From the NCBI GenBank assembly GCA_039545275.1, contig BCHS01000011.1, positions 124,001-188,000 on the forward strand: a DNA stretch of 64,000 nucleotides, read 5' to 3'. Below, one piece after another: positions 57,707 through 64,000 of this stretch (positions are counted from its first letter, which is position 1; each line of letters begins with the position of its first letter). Position numbers and translations under genes: made by a program. The notes below the pieces were generated by a model. That model was not told where the DNA came from. It was given only the letters and a program-made list of their open reading frames with translations, and searched no databases. This stretch comes from Pseudomicrostroma phylloplanum (lineage: Eukaryota > Basidiomycota > Exobasidiomycetes > Microstromatales).

Positions 57707-57814
57707 GGCCGTTGGGAGGATGTATGAGGGCTTGTTTGTGGGGTGCAGCAGACCCCCGGGTGAGGAGGACGCGTGCAGAGGGATGGAAGCCAGTGGGTAT
57801 GAAGAGGGCAATGG

Positions 57815-57821
57815 TATATAT
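57815..57821 (-). promoter_or_regulatory. TATA box of the Zn2Cys6 gene
   Basis: ATATATA on the minus strand is 109 bases upstream of the ATG at 57706. Its position supports that ATG over any start further upstream. Confidence 0.45.
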
Positions 57822-57974
57822 GGAGCAAAGCAGAGGCAGAGGCAGACGAAGGCTAAGGTTGAGTTCGATCGGAGGAGGAGGGTGGTCTGGGGTCCGGAGC
57901 AATCTGAAGCAAAGATGTGGGAGCAAAGATGTGTGCTGGAACTAATGAGTGAGGTGCATCACGCAGGCGTGCGA

Positions 57975-57993
57975 GGGGGGGGGGGGGGGGGGG
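57975..57993 (+). repeat. 19-base G homopolymer
   Basis: Nineteen consecutive G bases in the shared promoter. It could form a G-quadruplex, and its length is prone to sequencing error. Confidence 0.8.
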
Positions 57994-58716
57994 CCAACAG
58001 GTACAGATGAATGGACGGTGGGAAGCCCCGGCCTTTGCCCTTTCTGATTGCTCCCGGCGGCCTAGAGTGCCTGGGCGTGCGGGCTGAAAGGGGGGGACGG
58101 CGGTGAGGGGTAGCGTGCGAGCGCCTTTGCCGCCGCTACGCATGAGCCGAGGCAAGTAGTGCAGGTCAATCTGCCTGCCACCACTCGCCGGCGGTGATCG
58201 GCCCAGGTCAGAGGGAGATGCGGGGGAGAGGGGGCGGGGCTGGGCGGGGAGTGAGTGAGTGGGTGGTGAGTGTGTGGGTGTGTGCCTGCCTGCCTGTGCC
58301 TGTGTTCGCCTCGTGCATGGCCCTGGGTGTGGTGTGGCTGCTCTTCTTCTGCAAGGCGTTCCCCATTTCTCACGGAGCCTCGCCGCCTTATCGCCCTGCT
58401 TCCATTCCGCTCGCCTCTCTTTCCGCTCAAGATCTTCTCCGCCACAACTCGCTTTGACTTTTTTGTCCGTATTCCAGAACATCTTGACGTGAGCTACCCT
58501 CGGCCGCTCTGGGACGGGACATCAGCGCTGTCAACCTACCTCGGGTGGTAGACCAACTCAAGAAGCCGCCACACTATAGATGCCCTCTGCATGGTAATGA
58601 CCTGGTAGCATCTTCAGTCGCAGCTCCCCCCATCTCACACCAGCAGATAAGGAAGCCACGCCTTATCTCCGTCTGTACTACTACCAGCGCACAACGCGCC
58701 AGTGGTACACACGATC

Positions 58717-60303
58717 ATGAGCAATGATGATGCTGGTCACCACAACCACGTCTCATCATCCAGACGGTCACAAATACAGGACAGCCAAGATATTTCGCAA
58801 TCACCTCATGATCCCTCTGCAGATCAAGACGCGGAGCGGGAGCGCTCGCATTTCCAATCCGTCATAGCCTCCTTTGAAGCCTACCTGCCCTACTCGCTAG
58901 CGTCGAACAACTTGCGGAGAAGATCCTACTATGCTCTGACGAGGAGCCAACGGGCCCTGTTGGGCTCTCTTGGCGGAAAATTACTGCGACCACTGCTGGA
59001 GGATGAAGAGCTGCAAGAGTCTTCTAGCATGAACTCCAGTGGAGAGAGGGGTGACAGGAGCGGTGTCAAGGGCAGGCTGGACGAAATCGACGACAGGATA
59101 CGTCGGAACGCTTCTTTCCTCGAAGAGATCGTCAGGGAGGCTCGGGGGTTCATTGGCGAGACCCATCAGGAAGCAGGTGTGGAGAGCCCGAGCAGCAGCA
59201 AGAAGCGCAAGGACTCTGCTGGCCATGCTACCGAGCTTGCGACCGAGGGCGAGCATTCCCACGGCCATGGGCACAGTCACAGCCACGTAGGCACTTCATC
59301 ACCTCCGCCGTACGCTCAAGACGTCGACAAGGTCCGCTCTACACTCAAGCAATTTGCCCGTGATTGGTCCTCCCTTGGCGCAGTAGAGCGTGCCCACGCC
59401 TACAATCCCATCCTCCAAGCCCTCGATAGACTCTTCAGCTCCACTCGCCCCTCCGAGCGACACTCCATCCGTCTCCTCTTCCCAGGTTGTGGCCTGGGTA
59501 GACTACCATGGGAAGCAGCCATGCGAGGGTTCTCCTCGCAGGGCAATGAGTTCTCCTTTTTCATGCTCTTAGCATCGCACTTTGTGCTCAATAAGACGAC
59601 GAGGGTGCAGGAGCATACCATCTACCCCTGGGTGCATACAATGTCCAACTGGCGCACCGCCGATGATCTTCTACAGGCAGTGCGCATCCCAGACGTGGAC
59701 CCAAATGCCCTCACACGTCTCGCAGAGGCAGAAACCGAAGCAGGAGTGCAGCGCGGGGCGTCCTGCCAGCAGCCCCCGGACTTCTCAATGGTTGCAGGCG
59801 ACTTCCTCAGCGTCTACTCCTCGCCCGCAGAGAAGGCAGCTTGGTCAGCAGTGTGCACTGCGTTCTTCCTGGACACGGCGCGCAACCCCATTTCCTACCT
59901 CGAGACCATCAGCCATGTCCTACCCGTGGGTGGGTACTGGATTAATCTGGGTCCGCTACTGTGGCATTTTGAGGGTACAGGGCCGGATGGGAGCAACTCT
60001 CTGCACCCTCCCTCTTCCTCCACCAGTCGCGCCAACGGCAACGGCGGGGCTGAAGCCGCTCCGGGCATCTCCAGCTCCTCCCCTCCCTCAGCCCCTCGCG
60101 AGGGAAGCATCGAGCTCACCCTCGAGGAGGTCCTAGACCTGATCGAGAAGCTCGGCTTCACAATCCAGGAACGTCGCACTTTACCGCGTCAGTCCTACAC
60201 GGGGCATGCGAGCTCTATGCTCACGTATGAGTACCAGTGTGAATTTTGGGTTGCGAGAAAGGTCAGGGAGGTGCAGAGGACGGGGTTTGGTGTGGTTAGC
60301 TAG
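58717..60303 (+). CDS. N2227-type methyltransferase (carnosine N-methyltransferase family)
   Basis: One exon. The frame opens at a GTG (58702); the first ATG is 58717, giving about 528 residues. Helical N-terminal part: FQSVIASFEAYLPYSLASNN, RSYYALTRSQRALL. The SAM-binding domain starts with IRLLFPGCGLGRLPWEAAMR and continues with SSQGNEFSFFMLLASHFVLN, IYPWVHTMSNW, FSMVAGDFLSVY and FFLDTARNPISYLETI. These are the N2227 family signatures. The family includes the enzyme that methylates carnosine (beta-alanyl-His) to anserine; yeast homologues modify small imidazole compounds. A His-rich loop, EGEHSHGHGHSHSHVG, sits before the SAM domain near residue 185. Fungal substrates are not settled. Confidence 0.87.
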   Translation: MSNDDAGHHNHVSSSRRSQIQDSQDISQSPHDPSADQDAERERSHFQSVIASFEAYLPYSLASNNLRRRSYYALTRSQRALLGSLGGKLLRPLLEDEELQESSSMNSSGERGDRSGVKGRLDEIDDRIRRNASFLEEIVREARGFIGETHQEAGVESPSSSKKRKDSAGHATELATEGEHSHGHGHSHSHVGTSSPPPYAQDVDKVRSTLKQFARDWSSLGAVERAHAYNPILQALDRLFSSTRPSERHSIRLLFPGCGLGRLPWEAAMRGFSSQGNEFSFFMLLASHFVLNKTTRVQEHTIYPWVHTMSNWRTADDLLQAVRIPDVDPNALTRLAEAETEAGVQRGASCQQPPDFSMVAGDFLSVYSSPAEKAAWSAVCTAFFLDTARNPISYLETISHVLPVGGYWINLGPLLWHFEGTGPDGSNSLHPPSSSTSRANGNGGAEAAPGISSSSPPSAPREGSIELTLEEVLDLIEKLGFTIQERRTLPRQSYTGHASSMLTYEYQCEFWVARKVREVQRTGFGVVS

Positions 60304-60491
60304 GGCCGGAGGGGCGCAAGGGGGCATTGCAGTGGGAGGGAAGATGCGAAGGGGGAGAGGAAGGGGGAAGAAGAGGGAAGCAGGGAGGAGAACAATAGGA
60401 AATAGAGATGTCTGTGAGGGTGAACGTGGTGGGTATTGTACATTGAAAAGGGCTAAGATATCAAAGTCTATAAAGTCAACCTCTACATCTA

Positions 60492-61679
60492 TCAGGACGT
60501 CTCCTTGAAGAACATTGCCCGATAAGCCACCTCTGGATTCTCAATCTCCCGCTTGCTCTGAACAATCTTGAGCTCCCTTCCACGCATCCTGTCCACCCTG
60601 GCCTGCGCATCGTCTTCACTACTGCCCTCTGCCACTTCCAATGCAGACGAGTCCATGCTCTTCTGCGTCTTGGCCAGCACGGCCTGTACTACTGCTACTG
60701 CCAGCTCGGCAGCGCGGGCGATGGGCGTGAGTGCCTCCCCATCCGATTCTGCCTGCGCTTGGAAGCGCCCTAGCGTCATTGCGGCGAAGAGGTCTCCTAC
60801 ACCGCTGAAGTAGCCTCGCACTTCGGGGAATTGGATGAACCATGGCTTGAGGGGGGAGTCTGCCGAGGGGCGGGACGAGCCCACGAGGACCATGCTTGGT
60901 TCCGAGGCAGGGGTAGCGCCGATCTTGAGGAGGTCAGCGTCTGAAAGGGAGACGGACGTGATCAGGACATGGTTGGCTCCTTGGGTATGCAGAGATCGGA
61001 GGACAGATAGGAGCGAGGGAATGGAGGTGATCTCCTCATCTGCGAGGACCCTATAAATGGGTGGTAGAGGTAGTGGTCAGCAAAAGTACAGATAGTAGCC
61101 CATGGTTCCAGACACTCACTGAGCTTCGAATTGGTTCGGCGTGATGATTGTAGTATACCTCAGCATGCTCCTATACACCGGCAGCACCTCTTTATCCACA
61201 TACATCCCCCGTCCCATATCTCCCATCACGGGATCGCAGAGGTAGATCAGCTCAGGGTTCACCTCCCTGATCCTCTTCACCGCATCCAGTACAGCCTGCA
61301 CGACGGAAGGCGAGGGCATGTAGCCCGAGAGCATTCTGCTCTGGTTCAGCAGGCCATTCTCCTCTAGACCGTGGAAGAGCGAGGAGATGTGCGAGTCGTC
61401 GAAGCGCAGACCCTTCCATCGGCCGTAGCCCGTGTGGTTGGAGAACTGGACGGTGTTGATGACGTCTACGTCCCAGCCTAGCAGCTGTAGAGGGAAGGTC
61501 GCTGAGCGATTGCCTGACGAAGGTGGAAGGGACGAGTCATGCGAAGGCGTAAATACATGCAACCGAGTACCTGCCAAGGGGACAGCCAATTCGTCAAGCT
61601 CAAACTCACCCACATAGCCGCTCACTACATGGCTCTGCACAGACAGGAGCCGCGAGGGCTCAGGAACGTTGGCTGCCAT
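60492..61679 (-). CDS. Pyridoxal kinase
   Basis: Three exons (61679-61610, 61513-61120, 61050-60492) give about 340 residues. Starting at 61679 places VLSIQSHV-like LLSVQSHVVSGYVGNRSATF right at the N-terminus, as in other pyridoxal kinases. An ATG at 61847 would add 56 residues of presequence-like Arg-rich sequence. Conserved parts include WDVDVINTVQFSNHTGYG, YLCDPVMGDMGRGMYV, TTIITPNQFEAQVLADEEI and the catalytic FSGVGDLFAAM with its Asp. The enzyme phosphorylates pyridoxal, pyridoxine and pyridoxamine to make the cofactor PLP (Bud16/Bud17 in yeast). It is convergent with the N2227 gene. Confidence 0.92.
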
Positions 61680-61928
61680 GAGCAGGGAACGACGAGCCTG
61701 GTAATATCGATCTCGAGTATGCAAATGAATGGTATCTGAAGGAGGAACAAGGAGGGAGTCAAGAGCAATTTTGAGCCCAAGTTCCCTTTCCGGTGCAGGA
61801 AACTCCGCCCACAATCTTCTTGGACGAGCCACCGACCGGCCTGCCATGCCCAGATCTTTAGCCGCATGTACAACGATGAGAAGCGATGTATTTTGGTCAT
61901 GGTGTACTGATACAGATGTGTCTTGAAA

Positions 61929-63212
61929 CTACTCAGTCAGATCCACAGGGTGGGGCTCTGGCTCGGCTGCTGTTGTTTTGGCCGCCTTATTACTGCCTTC
62001 TCTGCTCGCGTCACTTTCCTGATCCTTCAACAGCTCATCCATAGATCTCTTGCTGGCCTTTGAGGCATGACCATTCCCCACCTCCGTCTCTGAAGCCTCC
62101 CTGACCATCACTTGGGCATCGCCTGATCGTTCCGCTCTGCTTTGCCTCGCATACTGGTCTGACAGCTTGCCCATCCATCGCAAACCATCCCTCTCTTTGC
62201 CTCTCCTCTCAATTGCTTCCCATGTGGCCCAGTCCTCCTCGAGCTCCTTGGCGACTGCTTCATGCCTCTGTAGCCAGTCCTTCCAAAAGTCGTCCACCCG
62301 GGCGCGGGTACCGTGGGGCGTCTCGCCGTTTCGATCCCACGTTGCTTTTGCGCTAGCCTCTCTTGCGTCGTCTGCCTCGCGTTCAGCCTGTAAGAGGGAG
62401 GGCAGCTCTTCCTCGCTGGGTAGCAGAGAAACTCCAGCTACATCGTCTTTCGAGGCTTTCTCCTTCGTTGCTAGCGATGGCAGGTACTTGTACACCGCAG
62501 AGGTCCCCAGCATCTCCATCCCATTCGCTGCAGCTGCGACCAAGATCTGCTCATTCTTGTCCCTCGTCATTCCCTTTCGGAACACACACCTCTTGATGCC
62601 AGCAGCGAGAATGATCCTACTGCACTCATTGCAAGGTGGAAAGGTGACGTACAGGGTACAGCCTTCAATGGACTTCCCCTCTCGGGCTGCGAGCGCTATA
62701 CAGTGGGTCTCGGCATGAACCTCACTGACTGCCTTTTGGTTCTGCACATAATTGATGGGATAATTGTTTGCGTACACAACCACCCGCGATCTGGGCGTTG
62801 AAGACAAGGGAGCGCCAGAGGAAGTCGAAGGCGCAGAAGAAGTACGAGGGTCGTAGCTGCCCGGCGGAGGTGGGCGTACGATCATGGCCGCCATGTGTCC
62901 CTTGCGCGAGAAGGACTGGCGAGCCAGGACAGTGACCCACGTGAGGAAGTTGTCATCCTCCGAGTGGGTGTCGTCGAAGACGTACTCTGGCAAAGGAGCA
63001 GGATGCGGTAATGGCATGCCTTCGTCTCTCACTTTCTCACTGCTAGCGAGTCTACGGAGGGGCGAAGCGAGAGCGGAACGAGGCTGTTGGTGTGAAGGCT
63101 GCCTCCCGCTCGTGGGGTGAGGCGAATTGGCCCCGCGCAGGCAAATGGACGCGATCGGAGACGCCGACACAAATAGACGTAGAGGACAGACTCGGAGCAT
63201 TACCAGCCACAT
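61929..63212 (-). CDS. CMP/dCMP-deaminase-like zinc enzyme
   Basis: Single exon. The first ATG is 63212 (about 427 residues); ATGs at 63200 and 63017 are alternatives. The first 60 residues lack acids and end in RRLASSEK, like a mitochondrial presequence, which favours the long form. The deaminase core has VHAETHCIALAAREGKSIEG, with His and catalytic Glu, and TLYVTFPPCNECSRIILAAG, with the two zinc Cys. This HAE...PCxxC pattern with the ECSRIILAAGIKRCVF segment is that of dCMP deaminases, which make dUMP for thymidylate synthesis. The residues after the core (about 170, charged) are not part of the usual enzyme, which is under 200 residues. Substrate is therefore uncertain. It is divergent from the DEK_C gene. 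Confidence 0.78.
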   Translation of the reverse strand: MWLVMLRVCPLRLFVSASPIASICLRGANSPHPTSGRQPSHQQPRSALASPLRRLASSEKVRDEGMPLPHPAPLPEYVFDDTHSEDDNFLTWVTVLARQSFSRKGHMAAMIVRPPPPGSYDPRTSSAPSTSSGAPLSSTPRSRVVVYANNYPINYVQNQKAVSEVHAETHCIALAAREGKSIEGCTLYVTFPPCNECSRIILAAGIKRCVFRKGMTRDKNEQILVAAAANGMEMLGTSAVYKYLPSLATKEKASKDDVAGVSLLPSEEELPSLLQAEREADDAREASAKATWDRNGETPHGTRARVDDFWKDWLQRHEAVAKELEEDWATWEAIERRGKERDGLRWMGKLSDQYARQSRAERSGDAQVMVREASETEVGNGHASKASKRSMDELLKDQESDASREGSNKAAKTTAAEPEPHPVDLTE

Positions 63213-63424
63213 AATCTCCTTATCCACATACTCTATAGACCAGCTCAGATTCGGGTTAGGCTCACTCACTCTAGTTGCGGGGGTCTTCTCACTTCTTCTC
63301 GCCCATCGCCGCTCACCTTTGCATGGTATTGACCTCATACCTGCGCCAACCACCTCGTACCCTCTCGCACGTCCCACCCTCTCTGCCGCTGTAAGATTCC
63401 TCAGGCCCTCCTCTTGAACCCGAC

Positions 63425-64000
63425 ATGACTGCCTCTCTCCCGCCTTCAATACGAACACTCATCTTCGACCTCCTCGCCAAGGCCGATCTCGCCGCCGTCA
63501 CACCAGGCGGCATCCGTGGGGACCTCGAATCGATCCAGACTGCACAGAAGTTCGCACCTCCCGCCGACTCGACTAGACATATCCCTGCCGACTTTGACTT
63601 TGCAGCCAACAAGAAGGAGATCAAGAACCTCATCAAGGACTGCTATGAAGAGGTAGCAGCTCGCAAAGACGTTGTAAGGCCAGCTCCGCCTCCTGCTCCG
63701 GTCAGTAATGGTGTGACTGTAAAGTCAGAGGAGGGATCAGCTCCTCTGTCAGGGCCTTCGACGGCCAGCTCCCCTCCTCGTCCAGCGGCTCCAAGTAGCT
63801 CCATGGGTCTAGCTCTGCCTGGTCTGGGAGGTGTCAGAGGCTCCCATGCTCCTGCTTCGTCGTCAAAGCCAGCAGACGCGCCTGTCCGGCCGCCGCCTTC
63901 AACTGAAGCGCAGTCCAAATCAGACGCAGCTCTCGCCGCAAAGTTGGCTCAGGAGTGGGCTCGACCATCAAGAGACACCAGGGCGGGATCCTCTTCCTCT
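63425..64000 (+). CDS. DEK_C/SWIB-like chromatin protein, 3' end beyond window
   Basis: The frame opens with the ATG at 63425 and stays open for 192 codons to the window edge, with no splice site that must be used. The N-terminal part (RTLIFDLLAKADLAAVTPGG, RGDLES) resembles a DEK C-terminal helical domain. It is followed by a Pro/Ser/Ala-rich linker and, at the edge, AALAAKLAQEWARPSRDTR. That last block is reminiscent of fungal SWIB/UAF30-type proteins, which carry DEK_C and SWIB domains and act in rDNA or chromatin regulation. The decisive part lies outside the window, so the name is tentative. Confidence 0.55.
   Translation, partial: MTASLPPSIRTLIFDLLAKADLAAVTPGGIRGDLESIQTAQKFAPPADSTRHIPADFDFAANKKEIKNLIKDCYEEVAARKDVVRPAPPPAPVSNGVTVKSEEGSAPLSGPSTASSPPRPAAPSSSMGLALPGLGGVRGSHAPASSSKPADAPVRPPPSTEAQSKSDAALAAKLAQEWARPSRDTRAGSSSS

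Larger units (their letters stand above)
57707..58716. other. Divergent promoter of Zn2Cys6 and N2227 genes
   Basis: About 1 kb between divergent start codons. It has a TATA box for the Zn2Cys6 gene (57815-57821), a 19-base G run (57975-57993) and GTGAGT/GTGTGG/CCTG short repeats at about 58245-58315. The part before 58717 is a leader without a supported gene. Confidence 0.5.

Noticed and set aside
57467..57811. Longer N-terminus for the Zn2Cys6 protein starting at 57811
   Set aside because: The codon at 57811 is TTG, not ATG, and a TATA box lies just upstream of it. The first ATG in frame is 57706.
1..64000. CRISPR arrays, transposons, rRNA genes
   Set aside because: No spaced direct-repeat arrays, terminal inverted repeats, transposase or reverse-transcriptase motifs, or rRNA-like sequence were seen. 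The repeats found are coding low-complexity tracts or microsatellites.

Overview
The window is nuclear DNA of a basidiomycete fungus. Protein similarity and gene structure point towards Ustilaginomycotina (smut-type relatives), but the genus is inference only. The evidence is GC-rich coding sequence, dense genes on both strands, short introns (mostly about 60-110 nt, GTGAGT or GTAAGT donors, CAG/TAG acceptors, CTGAC/CTAAC-like branch points), fungal families (KCH1, MDM31, WSC domains, Zn2Cys6 regulators) and frequent Ser/Gln/His low-complexity tails. I resolved 24 complete genes and one gene running off the right edge. I saw no tRNA, rRNA, transposon or CRISPR array.

Region 1 (1-12.6 kb) is accessory in character. 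It holds four secreted-protein genes on the + strand, separated by spacers of about 1 kb. Two are tandem paralogues of a cysteine-containing secreted family related to fruit-body-specific proteins (471-1515, 2487-3508). Two are tandem paralogues of a secreted alpha/beta-hydrolase with a GHSLGG nucleophile elbow, followed by four or six WSC carbohydrate-binding domains on Ser/Thr-rich, repeat-encoded stalks (4520-7590, 8882-12620). This is the most likely place for an undescribed system: a wall- or glycan-targeted hydrolase with a variable number of binding modules.

Region 2 (13-24 kb) holds GLE1 (mRNA export), a Tra2-like RRM/RS protein, a UBX protein of the FAF2/Ubx2 type, a stand-alone HyuB half of 5-oxoprolinase, and a membrane-anchored ATP-grasp ligase related to MysC. 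Region 3 (25-31 kb) holds an NTF2-fused flavin monooxygenase and SEC14. The HyuB, ATP-grasp and monooxygenase genes form a metabolic neighbourhood worth testing as a unit.

Region 4 (31-64 kb) is mostly housekeeping: a RING ubiquitin ligase, a KCH1 potassium transporter, the spliceosomal cyclophilin PPWD1, a PPR-like mitochondrial protein, a secreted S9 peptidase of DPP5 type, a GST, an H3K9-type SET methyltransferase, U1-70K, MDM31, a Zn2Cys6 regulator, an N2227 (carnosine N-methyltransferase type) enzyme, pyridoxal kinase, a CMP/dCMP-deaminase-like protein and the start of a DEK_C-type gene. Six gene pairs are divergent and share short promoter regions: Tra2/UBX, PPWD1/PPR, DPP5/GST, U1-70K/MDM31, Zn2Cys6/N2227 and deaminase/DEK_C. 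All exon joins were made by eye from splice signals, reading frame and family conservation. No search or transcript data were available.
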